Shown here in pieces: positions 21,277 to 30,275 of a stretch of DNA of 56,279 nt. The stretch is from contig LM655190.1 of assembly GCA_000824825.2 (NCBI GenBank), forward strand, positions 3,370 to 59,648, given 5' to 3'. This DNA comes from Mesorhizobium sp. ORS 3324 (lineage in GTDB: Bacteria > Pseudomonadota > Alphaproteobacteria > Rhizobiales > Rhizobiaceae). Position 1 is the first letter of the stretch; every line of letters starts with the position of its first letter. The notes beneath the pieces are model-generated. The model was not told the DNA's origin. It saw only the letters and a program-made list of their open reading frames with translations, and ran no database searches. The position numbers and the translations under genes are program-made.

Positions 21277-21800
21277 AAAGTGCCCAGCAAAATCCTGACG
21301 TCCAGGCCGATCGAAGCGACTTTCAGATAGACGGCGTCGGTCTCGGCGCAGAGCTTTGGGTCGGACATGTCGATGCCCTTAATCTGCGCGAGGCCGGTGA
21401 TGCCCGGAAGCGCCGACAGCACGCCGAGCCGCTGCCGGTGTCCGATCAGTTCCGTCTGCGTCGGCAGGCATGGGCGGGGGCCGACAAGGCTCATCTCGCC
21501 CTTGAGTACGTTCCAGAGCTGCGGCAGCTCGTCGATCTTGCTCCGGCGCAGCACTCTGCCGACCGCGGTGACCGAATTGGCCGGAGCCTCGTGGGTGGGC
21601 AGGGACGGCGTGTCCCGATGCATCGTGCGCAGCTTGTGACAGGCAAAGAGCGCGCCTCCCCTGCCGACGCGGACCTGCGAGAATATGGCCGGTCCGGGCG
21701 ACGTCGCGCGTATGGCCAGCATGGCGGCGATCACGACAGGCGAGGTCAGCGCCAGCATCACCGCCGCGACAATCACGTCGAAGGCGCGCTTTGCCGTCAC
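21264..21800 (-). CDS. Initiating phosphoglycosyl transferase (WcaJ/PglC type)
   Basis: Transfers a sugar-1-phosphate to undecaprenyl phosphate to start a glycan. At 178 aa it is the minimal monotopic core. An N-terminal helix (FDVIVAAVMLALTSPVVIAA) is followed by SPGPAIFSQVRVGRGG, CHKLRTM, DELPQLWNVLKGEMSLVGPRP and GLAQIKG, all family hallmarks including the catalytic Asp-Glu region. The start is GTG 21800. It is a good candidate initiator for the ABC-exported polysaccharide made by the operon at 24-39 kb, which itself encodes no such enzyme. Confidence 0.92.
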   Translation of the reverse strand: MTAKRAFDVIVAAVMLALTSPVVIAAMLAIRATSPGPAIFSQVRVGRGGALFACHKLRTMHRDTPSLPTHEAPANSVTAVGRVLRRSKIDELPQLWNVLKGEMSLVGPRPCLPTQTELIGHRQRLGVLSALPGITGLAQIKGIDMSDPKLCAETDAVYLKVASIGLDVRILLGTFYRV

Positions 21801-21949
21801 GGGTCAGATCCGTCGATGAACGCCGCGTCATCCATCGTGCCCATGAGAACGGCCACGCACTGATCTTGTCCGGTCACGGCTGCAGAACCATTCAATTGCG
21901 GGACGTTCGAGAAGGCTTCAATGGCCGGTGGCAGGCGCAAAGCACGGGT

Positions 21950-23983
21950 CTAACCGATCTGCCCGGCGGTTTTCGGTACCGCCTGCTCGCGCGCGCCGGC
22001 GACCTCCCGCTCGGCGCGGTAGAGCCCGGCCAGGATCGCAAGCGCCGCCGCTTTATCCTGGTCGCGCATCGCGGCCTGCAGCGCCGGCAGCGCGGCCTCG
22101 ATCCTTCCCCAGTCGACGACGTCGGTCCTCAAGCCGAAGATCTTGGCCGTGTCGAGCTTGACCACCTCTTCGTTCTCGCCATGCAGCGCCTCGTGCAGCT
22201 TCTCGCCCGGCCTGATGCCGGTGAAGCGGATCGGAATGTCGGTGTAGGGGCTCTTGCCGGCCATGCGGATCATGGTTTCGGCGACTTCGAGGATCGGCAC
22301 CGGCTCGCCCATGTCGAGCATGTAGATGGCGTAGTCGTCCCTGCCCTGGCGCTGCTCGGCGTCAGTGGCCGCCGTGATGACGAGGTCGACGGCCTCGGCC
22401 ACGGTCATAAAATAGCGCGTCATGCGCCGGTCGGTGATGGTGACCGGGCCGCCGGTCTCGATCTGCGCCTGGAAGATGGTCGCCACCGAGCCGTTTGAGC
22501 CGAAAACATTGCCGAAGCGCACGGCGATGAATTTTGTGGAGGGCGCGCCCAGGCGACGGGCGAGGCCGGCATCGTTCGCGGCACCCGCATGCAATCCGGG
22601 GCGCGCGGCGTGCGTTTCATGCAGCGAGGAGACGATCTGCTCGGCCGCGCGCTTGGTGACGCCGAGCACCGAGGTCGGGTCGACCGCCTTGTCGCTGGAA
22701 ATGAGCAGGAATTGCGGCACCCCGCAGGCGGCCGCGACCTCGGCGCAGGCGAGCGTGCCGAAGACATTGGTCTCGATCGCAGCTTCCCAGTTATCCTCCA
22801 GCAGCGGCACGTGCTTCAGCGCTGCGGCGTGGAAGACGATGGCCGGCTTGAAGGCGCTGACCAGGCGCATCATGTGCGGCCGGTCGGTGACGTCGACGAT
22901 GCGGCTGGTCAGCCGGTCGCGGTGCTCGTCGTCGATCAGCTGGTCGAGCTGGAAAATGCCGAACTCGGAATTGTCGGCCACCAGCACGGCCTCGGCGCCG
23001 AGCTCCAGCGCGCGCTTGACCAGGATGCGGCCGATGGAGCCGGCGCCGCCGGTGACCAGCACGCGCTTGCCGCCGACGAAGGCGCCGATGCGCTGGGTGT
23101 CGGTGGCGACCGCCGAACGGCGCATGATGGTTTCCATCTCGACGGCATCGAGCACCAGCTTGCCGCCCTGCCCCAGCTCCGACAGGCCGGAGAACTGGAC
23201 GACGGCGATGCCGCTGTGGCGGGCGACGCGCACCAGCTCGGCATAGTCCTCGATCTCGCGCTCGACGCCGTTGCCGAAGATCAAGAGGTCGAGGTTTTCC
23301 GTGCCCTTGACATATTCCTCCAGCACCTCGACCAGGCGCGGCCTGAGCGCCACGACCGGAACGCCCTGGATCTGCGTGCCGAGCGGTGCGTCGCTCTCGG
23401 TCGCCATGATGCCGGCGATGGCGTATTCGGCAGGCTGGGCCGTGCGGGTGAAGCGGACGATCACGTCGGCCTCGCTCAGCCGGCCGATGAACAGCGCCTG
23501 CTTGACCTGCGCATCGCCGGCGGCGCGGCGCAGGATGCGCCAGGACGCGCCGTCGCGCAGGAAGCGGTAGTAGAGCCTGGGCGCCGAGATGATGGTGAAG
23601 GAAACCAGGAAGAAGACGATGAACTGGCGCTCGTTGAGGCCGGCGACCGGCTGGAAGAAGGAGCGGTAGGCAATCGAGGCCAGATAGAGAACAACCGTCA
23701 GGCTGCCGCAGCCCTTCAGGATGTTGAAGAAATCGGGCGTGGAGGCGAAGCGCCAGACGGTGCTGTAGAGGCCGCTGGAGCGAAACAGGAGATGGGCGGC
23801 GAGCACAATGACCGCCCAGCAGGCCAGCCCGCCGGAGGAGAATGCGTCGAACGAAAGCCGCGACTGCGACAGGATGAGGCTGAGCGCCACAGCGACCAGG
23901 ACCATGACGAGGTCCTGAACCATGATGATGGCGCGCCGCATCTTCGGTGTGATGCCCGATACGGCTTCTACATAGGCAGTCAT
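21950..23983 (-). CDS. Membrane-bound nucleotide-sugar 4,6-dehydratase/epimerase (CapD/WbpM-like)
   Basis: A 677-aa polysaccharide biosynthesis protein. Four N-terminal membrane helices (about residues 15-130) precede a first Rossmann-like domain. A C-terminal SDR follows with VLVTGGAGSIGRILV (about residue 310), VFHAAALKHVPLLE and LLISSDKAVDPTSVLG, and the last part has FGNVFGSNGSV and GIRPGEKLHEAL. This is the WbpM/CapD layout, usually UDP-GlcNAc 4,6-dehydratase. The YxxxK/MxxxK catalytic position reads LGVTK, with Leu where I recall Met or Tyr. ATG 23983. It probably works with the epimerase and initiating transferase next to it. Confidence 0.9.
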   Translation of the reverse strand: MTAYVEAVSGITPKMRRAIIMVQDLVMVLVAVALSLILSQSRLSFDAFSSGGLACWAVIVLAAHLLFRSSGLYSTVWRFASTPDFFNILKGCGSLTVVLYLASIAYRSFFQPVAGLNERQFIVFFLVSFTIISAPRLYYRFLRDGASWRILRRAAGDAQVKQALFIGRLSEADVIVRFTRTAQPAEYAIAGIMATESDAPLGTQIQGVPVVALRPRLVEVLEEYVKGTENLDLLIFGNGVEREIEDYAELVRVARHSGIAVVQFSGLSELGQGGKLVLDAVEMETIMRRSAVATDTQRIGAFVGGKRVLVTGGAGSIGRILVKRALELGAEAVLVADNSEFGIFQLDQLIDDEHRDRLTSRIVDVTDRPHMMRLVSAFKPAIVFHAAALKHVPLLEDNWEAAIETNVFGTLACAEVAAACGVPQFLLISSDKAVDPTSVLGVTKRAAEQIVSSLHETHAARPGLHAGAANDAGLARRLGAPSTKFIAVRFGNVFGSNGSVATIFQAQIETGGPVTITDRRMTRYFMTVAEAVDLVITAATDAEQRQGRDDYAIYMLDMGEPVPILEVAETMIRMAGKSPYTDIPIRFTGIRPGEKLHEALHGENEEVVKLDTAKIFGLRTDVVDWGRIEAALPALQAAMRDQDKAAALAILAGLYRAEREVAGAREQAVPKTAGQIG

Positions 23984-24234
23984 TGGGTAGTACTGGACTC
24001 CAGGCGCAGGTATACGACTACCAGAACGGCGCCGGACCGACCACCGTCCGCCGCCACTCCAGATTGCAAATCCCCAACCTCGTCACCCGGTATGGCCTTA
24101 GCGCGGAGAAAGAAGCATCGCCAGAGTTTTTTTGGGGAACACCTATCTGCCAAGTGTCATGTGCCCAATCGGCAATAGTACGATAGTAAAATGACAAGCT
24201 GCTCATTGGGGCCCGGGCAGGCCGGCCTTGCTGT

Positions 24235-25353
24235 TCAACCTTTGCGGTTCTCGAGCTGACGGTAGAGCTCGGCATAGGATTTCCCCATCCTGTCAGCGGT
24301 GAACAGGCGAACGTAGCGATCGCGCGCGGCCCGTCCCCAGGTCGCCGCCTCGGTCGGCCGATCGACCAGCCGGTTGATCGCTTCGGCAAGCCGTATCGGG
24401 TCCGACGGCGGAACGACGAGCCCCGTCCGGCCGGCTTCGTTGACATAGCTCGTGCCGGTTCCGATCTCGCAGGAGATCATCGGCTTGCCGCACATGGCCG
24501 CCTCGGCGAGCGAAAGACCGTAGGCCTCCGACCTCTGATTCGACGGGAAGACGAAGCCGAGGCAGTTGCGAAGCAGCGCCATCTTGCGCGGCTCGGCGAT
24601 CTCGCCGAGGAAGATCACGTTGCGGCGGCCGAGCGTCTCGGCCTGTTGCCTGAGTTCGCGCTCGACCGGGCCAGAGCCGGCAATGACGATCTTGCACCGC
24701 ACGTTACCGGCGGCATGGATCAGGACGTCCAGCCCCTTGTAATAGCGCAGGACGCCGACGAACAGCACGAACGGCTCCGCGACCGTCGACTGGCACCAGG
24801 CGTCGTCGGCCTCGCTTGGCGTCGGATAGGCGCCCTCGTCGATGCCGATGGGGATGACCTTCGATTTGGCCCTGAATGTCCTGAGAACAGGACTGGACTC
24901 CAGATAGTTCGGCGATGTCGCGACGATTGCGTCGACATCCCGAAGGAAGCGCGTCATCAAGGGCCGGTAGAAGGGCAGGATGAGCCGCTGCTTGACGATG
25001 TCGGAATGATAGGTGACGACAGCCGGCTTGCCGTGGCGGGACTGAAAATGCACGACATCCATGAACGGCCATGGGAAGTGGTAGTGGACCAGGTCGGCTT
25101 GCCGGGCGAGCGCGCCGAACTTGCGAAAGACCTCGCGCGAGAATCCGGTCGATGCCAGCTCTAAATCCAGCCTGGCTTTGTGGGCCGCATGCCCGTCGAG
25201 GCGTTGCGTGTTCTCTTCCGGCGCGCGGCTCAACGAGAGCACCTGTGTTTCGACGCCGTGCCGGGCCGTGCTCTCGGCGATGGCATGGATAGTCCGTTCC
25301 ACCCCGCCGAACGTATCGGGCCAGTATGTCTTGAAGAAATGCAGGACTTTCAA
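24235..25353 (-). CDS. GT4-type glycosyltransferase
   Basis: A 372-aa GT-B enzyme. The N-terminus LKVLHFFKTYWPDTFGGVER is the typical GT4 opening with the glycine-rich acceptor loop. LVHYHFPWPFMDV and VVTYHSDIVKQ lie in the first domain; the C-terminal donor site has FVFPSNQRSEAYGLSLAEAA, a variant of the E-x7-E motif. The start is TTG 25353, overlapping the upstream stop as TTGA; a longer frame to 25425 runs inside the preceding gene and is less likely. Last gene of the manB-to-GT operon. A rhamnosyl- or mannosyltransferase role is inferred from the GDP-sugar pathway. Confidence 0.85.
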   Translation of the reverse strand: MKVLHFFKTYWPDTFGGVERTIHAIAESTARHGVETQVLSLSRAPEENTQRLDGHAAHKARLDLELASTGFSREVFRKFGALARQADLVHYHFPWPFMDVVHFQSRHGKPAVVTYHSDIVKQRLILPFYRPLMTRFLRDVDAIVATSPNYLESSPVLRTFRAKSKVIPIGIDEGAYPTPSEADDAWCQSTVAEPFVLFVGVLRYYKGLDVLIHAAGNVRCKIVIAGSGPVERELRQQAETLGRRNVIFLGEIAEPRKMALLRNCLGFVFPSNQRSEAYGLSLAEAAMCGKPMISCEIGTGTSYVNEAGRTGLVVPPSDPIRLAEAINRLVDRPTEAATWGRAARDRYVRLFTADRMGKSYAELYRQLENRKG

Positions 25354-26474
25354 GCGAGGGTCTTCCGTCTTTGCCCGATGGCCTGCTCGAAGATTCGCAG
25401 CATGCCCTTGGCGTGATTCTCCCAAGTGAAGCGCCCGGCATTGCTGCGCGCGCCGGCGGCAATCCGGTTGCGGAACTCGGTGTCCGTAGAGAGCCGGCCG
25501 AATGCCGCGGCGATGGCCGCCGGATCGTTCGGGTCGACAAGGACGGCATTGTCTCCGGCGACTTCCGGCATCGACGACGTGTTCGACGTCAGCACCGGCT
25601 TGCCGAAGGAGTGAGCCTCGACGATCGGGAAGCCGAACCCCTCATAGAGCGACGGCATCGCCAGGAAAAGGCAATTCGCGTAGAGCGTGGCGAGCACGCT
25701 GTCGTCGACGAAGCCGGTAAACCTGATATTCGTCTCGAGCCCGCTGCCGCGCACGAGATCGGCCAGGCCCGTCTGTTTCCATCCCTTGCCGCCGACGATG
25801 ACAAGATCGCAGCCTGCGCGCGTGCCGGCTGGCAGCAGGCCATAGGCCCTTATCAGATTGGCGAGATTCTTCCGCGGCTCGAGCGTGCCGACAAAAAGCG
25901 CGTAGGGCCTGGTAATCCCGAGCGGCTCCAAGCTCGAAACGTCGCCGGGAGCCGGCAGCATGGCCGTGCCCGGGGCGACTGTCCTCACCGGCGATTTCAG
26001 CCAGGGAAATTCAGCCGTCAGCGCGGTCGCCGTGGCCGTCGAATCCGCGACCACGACATCGGCGGTCCGCAACGCCGGCTTCATCAGCAGGCGGTCGCCC
26101 ATCCAGGTTCGCGTTCGCATGGTCCGCGCGGCATGCAGCCAGACGAGATCGTGGATGGTGACCACCCGCGCGATGCGGCTGTGGAGCACGAAAGGCAACC
26201 GATGCGAAGGCCCCCAGAGAACCTCCACGCGGTCGCGCCGTGCCAAGGAAGGCAGCACCGACTGTCCCCAGAAGGTCCTGGCGAGAGGCCCCTTGAAGCC
26301 GGCAAGCCGCACGGAAACGCCAGGCGGAATGTCGTAGCCCGCGCTGACCGCATCCGGCGCATAGACCGCAACGTCTGCGCCCTGCGCCGCCAGAGCCTTG
26401 ATCGCATTGTGCACGAACCGGCCGATTCCATCGGTGGCCGATGCGAGATTCCTGCCGTCGATCCCGATTTTCAA
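25350..26474 (-). CDS. GT4-type glycosyltransferase
   Basis: A 374-aa GT-B enzyme. It begins MKIGIDGRNLASATDGIGRF, typical of mannosyl/rhamnosyl transferases of the WbpX/WbpY/WbdB group. FVGTLEPRKNLANLI is the interdomain hinge and AMPSLYEGFGFPIVEAHSFG holds the donor-binding E-x7-E. ATG 26474 follows the FkbM gene by 43 nt; the 3' end overlaps the next gene by 4 nt. It probably adds residues to the GDP-D-rhamnose-derived polymer. The donor is inferred from context. Confidence 0.87.
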   Translation of the reverse strand: MKIGIDGRNLASATDGIGRFVHNAIKALAAQGADVAVYAPDAVSAGYDIPPGVSVRLAGFKGPLARTFWGQSVLPSLARRDRVEVLWGPSHRLPFVLHSRIARVVTIHDLVWLHAARTMRTRTWMGDRLLMKPALRTADVVVADSTATATALTAEFPWLKSPVRTVAPGTAMLPAPGDVSSLEPLGITRPYALFVGTLEPRKNLANLIRAYGLLPAGTRAGCDLVIVGGKGWKQTGLADLVRGSGLETNIRFTGFVDDSVLATLYANCLFLAMPSLYEGFGFPIVEAHSFGKPVLTSNTSSMPEVAGDNAVLVDPNDPAAIAAAFGRLSTDTEFRNRIAAGARSNAGRFTWENHAKGMLRIFEQAIGQRRKTLA

Positions 26475-26517
26475 CTGTGGCTCCCGACAGGCATGCCGGC
26501 CAAGCGTAATGGCTTAG

Positions 26518-27459
26518 TTATAGAAATCGTCGGTTTAACCAGTATTGGCCACCATCCCTTGTCGTCCAGCCCGAAATCTCTCTTCTATCTTTTGTATAGC
26601 TAAACCTGGTTGGCCTCTCTCGCATCAACGCCCATGCATTCGTATGAAACAACTCAAGCAATTCACCTTCAATTTTTCGCGAATGTGTCCCCACAAAGAT
26701 GCATCTGACTTTTTCATTTAATATATCAATTGCCGATGAAAGAACAGCCCCTTCCAGACCCTGGATATCGATATGGATAAAATCTGTAATTCCCTCCGGC
26801 AAAAGATCAGAAACTGGATATCCTATAACTTCCTCGTGTTCGATGATCCGGCCGAGATAATCAACATTTGTGACGCCATTCTCAATTCGCCCTCCATTTT
26901 CGGCGGCACTCGCAACTTTTGGGAAGTAAAGTGTACATTTTTCGGTCGCGACAGCTCCGTTGATTAGCCTAATGTCTGCCGAATTCCTAGAAATACCGTT
27001 CTCTGCCAGATGACCCTCTATAAGACCAAACAGGTATTTGCTTGCTTCTACAGCCGTTATGCAGATTTTTTTCCGCGCGGATCGCTTCGCCAAAACAGCC
27101 GAAAAACAAGCCCAAGGAGCGTACGACGCACCAAACTCTGCCATGGTAAATGAATTGGAAGGCGCACGCTCAAGCGCATCGAGCGTTGCGAAATACTCAA
27201 TAGCTTCCGCACGTAGTTGATCGTCAGGGATCGGTGGTGAGTCGTGTACAAACCCAGACATGTGGGAAGCCCAAGGATGGAGGTAAGCACTCGTACGAAC
27301 GCCGAAGTAGTCAATGATCTTACCCTCCTCAGGGGCAGATCGTGTTGCGTACTTGGCGAAAAGTGTGGCGTCGTGCTCTTCCCACCCCCCAAAGAAGTCG
27401 TCGCCGAGCACGGCACGTGCCTTGATGGATCGTCGCAGACGGGATTCTTTGGAGTCCAT
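26518..27459 (-). CDS. FkbM-family methyltransferase
   Basis: About 313 aa. The FkbM SAM domain is seen as AEFGASYAPWACFSAVL (the SAM-binding loop), ITAVEASKYLFGLIE and the hallmark FIHIDIQGLEGAV (about residue 228). Such enzymes O-methylate sugars in surface glycans. I prefer ATG 27459, five nt after AGAGGG, over the ATGs at 27501 and 27498, which overlap the tail of the operon gap and lack a site. Visibly more AT-rich than the flanking glycosyltransferase genes, suggesting separate acquisition. Second methyltransferase in the operon. Confidence 0.82.
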   Translation of the reverse strand: MDSKESRLRRSIKARAVLGDDFFGGWEEHDATLFAKYATRSAPEEGKIIDYFGVRTSAYLHPWASHMSGFVHDSPPIPDDQLRAEAIEYFATLDALERAPSNSFTMAEFGASYAPWACFSAVLAKRSARKKICITAVEASKYLFGLIEGHLAENGISRNSADIRLINGAVATEKCTLYFPKVASAAENGGRIENGVTNVDYLGRIIEHEEVIGYPVSDLLPEGITDFIHIDIQGLEGAVLSSAIDILNEKVRCIFVGTHSRKIEGELLELFHTNAWALMRERPTRFSYTKDRREISGWTTRDGGQYWLNRRFL

Positions 27460-27505
27460 TCGTTCCCTCTGCGTGGTTAATTTCAAGAAGCTAAACATCA
27501 ATGCT

Positions 27506-29011
27506 CTACCTTATGGCCGCTGCGGACTTAGGGGCTGGCTCTTCGTAGCGGCCGATCTCGGTTGTCGGCATGATCGCATCGACTCCACTATGCATTTCAC
27601 GCCTTTGTTGGTCGAGCAGGGCCTCTGCCCTCCCCAACACCGTCTTGGCGGTGTCCTCCCACGTCGGCGCGACGTACTGCGTTCTTATCAGCTCTTCTAT
27701 ACGGTTGAGCTCTTCTGGGTGGTCAAAATACCACTTCAGTCGTTCCGCCCATTTGGGAACGTCCCAAGGATCGAGATACTCGATGAGGTCCCCACCGACC
27801 TCGGGAATGGACGCTGCTTTGGAAGCGAGACAAAACTTCCCGTTCGCAAGGCTTTCGGCAACCGCCAGTCCCCACCCCTCGTAAATGGAGGGAAATGCGG
27901 TGAAGAGCGCATTCTCATATAGCCACATGAGGTCGTTGTCGCTGACATTCGTTAGAACCTGTATGAGGCGTGCGACACGAACGTCGAACCGCAAATCGGC
28001 AAGAAAGTCGGTTACACCCCAACCGGGCATGCCGACGAATACCAGTTTCGGCAGGTTCGTTTCTCCTTGGTCGAGCAACCGCGTATAAGCCCGGTACAAC
28101 GTTTCGTGGTTCTTCCGCCTCTCGATTGTCGAAACAAAGAGAATGAAGCGGTCTCCCGCTGCATCTTTGGTTGCACTCCTGACATCCTCAGGATCGGCCT
28201 TCGGGAGGTCGCTGCCGAGCCTTATGACCGTTGTCGGCGGGGTAGGCGCGCCAAGTTCCCTCAGGAGCGCCAGCAGGTCCCGCCGGCTACATTCAGAAAT
28301 ACAAACGATTTCATCGGCGCACCAAGCGATATCGGCAAAGTATCGTGCGAATTTCGCGCTGACATCGCCTACGCACAAGTGCGGGTATTTAACTGGGATA
28401 ACGTCATAACAACAAAGTAGCGTCTTAAAATTCTCTGAATATTTCTTCTCGGCAATATATGTTTGATTTTTTTGATCCCAATCCAAACCAAGCGAGACGT
28501 AAACGTCCCCCCTGGAAAACGGCAGCCCCAGTTCCTTGACGACAGGCGAACTCGTGAGCTGTGTCATATGCGCAAGAGGCTTGCGCCATGCGCGAACGGC
28601 CCGCCGAAGTTCGCGCAAACCGTTGGCGGCGGCACGTGCCGCTTCACGCCTCTCCGCCAGGTAGCGATGCAGCGGACTCCGCATGATTTGCGGCAGCCAC
28701 TGCAAAACCGACCGAACAAAGGTGGCCAACCGCACGGTCGAAGAAGATCCGGGCGCGACCGAGGCGATGGGAAGCGACACCGATGTTTGCTGGTCAGGCT
28801 GGTGAGAGCGTCCAATTCGATCAAGGGTCTGCCGCACCTCCGACGGGTCGACGCGGACATATCCCTCTCGCTGGTCAAAACGGCAGAATTCCACCCGGGA
28901 GTCGAGGTGACCAAGGGCGAATTTTGCGCATTCCGCTTCGACCCTTATGATCCCGACAGCGGGCCGGGACCAGCCAAGTATCGAGGTGACGTCCAGCCAG
29001 ATCTTGTTCAC
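27506..29011 (-). CDS. GT4-type glycosyltransferase, long form
   Basis: A 501-aa GT-B enzyme with an enlarged N-terminal half: residues about 50-160 are Arg-rich and do not match the usual core. Core motifs are LLCCYDVIPVKYPHLC, IVCISECSRRDLLALL, FVSTIERRKNHETLYRAY and AFPSIYEGWGLAVAESLANG. The start is GTG 29011, overlapping the upstream stop as GTGA. In WbpX-like rhamnosyltransferases extended N-terminal regions are also seen. It probably contributes a sugar of the repeat or cap. Confidence 0.83.
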   Translation of the reverse strand: MNKIWLDVTSILGWSRPAVGIIRVEAECAKFALGHLDSRVEFCRFDQREGYVRVDPSEVRQTLDRIGRSHQPDQQTSVSLPIASVAPGSSSTVRLATFVRSVLQWLPQIMRSPLHRYLAERREAARAAANGLRELRRAVRAWRKPLAHMTQLTSSPVVKELGLPFSRGDVYVSLGLDWDQKNQTYIAEKKYSENFKTLLCCYDVIPVKYPHLCVGDVSAKFARYFADIAWCADEIVCISECSRRDLLALLRELGAPTPPTTVIRLGSDLPKADPEDVRSATKDAAGDRFILFVSTIERRKNHETLYRAYTRLLDQGETNLPKLVFVGMPGWGVTDFLADLRFDVRVARLIQVLTNVSDNDLMWLYENALFTAFPSIYEGWGLAVAESLANGKFCLASKAASIPEVGGDLIEYLDPWDVPKWAERLKWYFDHPEELNRIEELIRTQYVAPTWEDTAKTVLGRAEALLDQQRREMHSGVDAIMPTTEIGRYEEPAPKSAAAIR

Positions 29012-30240
29012 GGCGCACCTCTTTGCATCAACTTCTCAACAAGCGGCGGCAAACGGTCCATGCGCGCTTCCCAGCGTAGATCTTGACGGCGCGCAAGGGC
29101 TTGCGACCCGGGCTCCAGCGGCGGCGGGCTCGGCTGAAAAAGGACCTCCCTTATCGAGCGCTGGAAGCTCTTCGGGTTGTCCGCCACTCGCACCTCCGGC
29201 AGATCCATGCAGTCCTCATAGCCCCTGAAGGCAGCCGGCGTGCCGACCACGTATGAGCCGGAATAGAGCGCCTCCGCGGTTTTTAGATTTGACCCCCCGC
29301 CGAACGGTATCGGTAGGATGAATCCATGCGCGAGCGACTTGACCGCCGCGAGATCTTCATCCGAGAGAGTGAACAGCAACTGCAACCGAGAGAGGTTCAA
29401 ATGGGACCATCTCGTAGAATTCATCACCCGGTAAATATGTTCGGTAACACTTCCCACTACGACCAGCCGGCTTGTTGGCGGAAAGCAAGCCAATGAATCG
29501 CCCAATATCTCCGAAAATCTTGTAAAATTGGGGGGATGCGCACTGGCAACGTAAAGCAGCCAAGGAAACTTAGGAAGCTTCTCGCGCCACTTCGCAAGTG
29601 CTTTGTCGTCAGCGTGCCAGGCTTCGATCCCGTTGGGTTGCAGCGCGACCTTGTCCGCGCCCCACTTTTCGAGAACCGCTGCATCATCCTGGGTCACCGC
29701 GAGCGTCAGATCAGCATCCCGCGCGGCATTTCTCTCGAGCGCCTCGATCGCACGAAGAACCTCGTCTGCGCCTCCGACATTGTAATCTTCAAAAATGCTT
29801 CGCTTCAGAGGTTCTTCAATGTTCTGAGACCCATAGACTGTGATCGCCGAAGCGTATTGGGGGCGCTTTTTCAATTCCACTGCGAGTGGCCATAACCATG
29901 GCTGCTCCACATGAATGACGTCTATTTGCGCTGGAATTTGCGCCAGTATCGAGGGTAGGCCGCCATCTTCAGCCGCAGCAAACGGACCAGACAGTAAGTC
30001 GGTGATCAGCGGCACATTGCGCCCGTTGAAGAGTCGATATTTGCTGGTAGCGGGAAAGGGAATATCAAACGATCCCACTTCATTAGAATATGACTCTTCC
30101 GTGTACACCGCCAAAGATGCGACCTTCCATCCGGCGCGCTCATAGGCTCGCTTGATATTGAGGAGCCGCACCTGTCCGCCATGCTGTGGCTTCACGATAG
30201 GATAGGTACTTAGAAGTAGGACCGTCCCCGGCTTGGTCAT
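29008..30240 (-). CDS. Glycosyltransferase, GT4/GT1-like
   Basis: A 410-aa GT-B protein. VLLLSTYPIVKPQHGGQVRL is the acceptor-domain opening with a GG loop; IDVIHVEQPWLWPLA and ITVYGSQNIEEP complete the N-domain. WLLYVASAHPPNFTRFSEI and PIPFGGGSNLKTAEALYSG form the donor domain, the latter typical of GT4 proteins with GGGSxxKxxEA. ATG 30240. An in-frame extension to 30285 overlaps the preceding gene's end and is not favoured. Same operon; donor unknown. Confidence 0.85.
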   Translation of the reverse strand: MTKPGTVLLLSTYPIVKPQHGGQVRLLNIKRAYERAGWKVASLAVYTEESYSNEVGSFDIPFPATSKYRLFNGRNVPLITDLLSGPFAAAEDGGLPSILAQIPAQIDVIHVEQPWLWPLAVELKKRPQYASAITVYGSQNIEEPLKRSIFEDYNVGGADEVLRAIEALERNAARDADLTLAVTQDDAAVLEKWGADKVALQPNGIEAWHADDKALAKWREKLPKFPWLLYVASAHPPNFTRFSEILGDSLACFPPTSRLVVVGSVTEHIYRVMNSTRWSHLNLSRLQLLFTLSDEDLAAVKSLAHGFILPIPFGGGSNLKTAEALYSGSYVVGTPAAFRGYEDCMDLPEVRVADNPKSFQRSIREVLFQPSPPPLEPGSQALARRQDLRWEARMDRLPPLVEKLMQRGAP

Positions 30241-30275
30241 GATTGCTGTGCCTGTATGTTGTTTGGGAAACGGAT

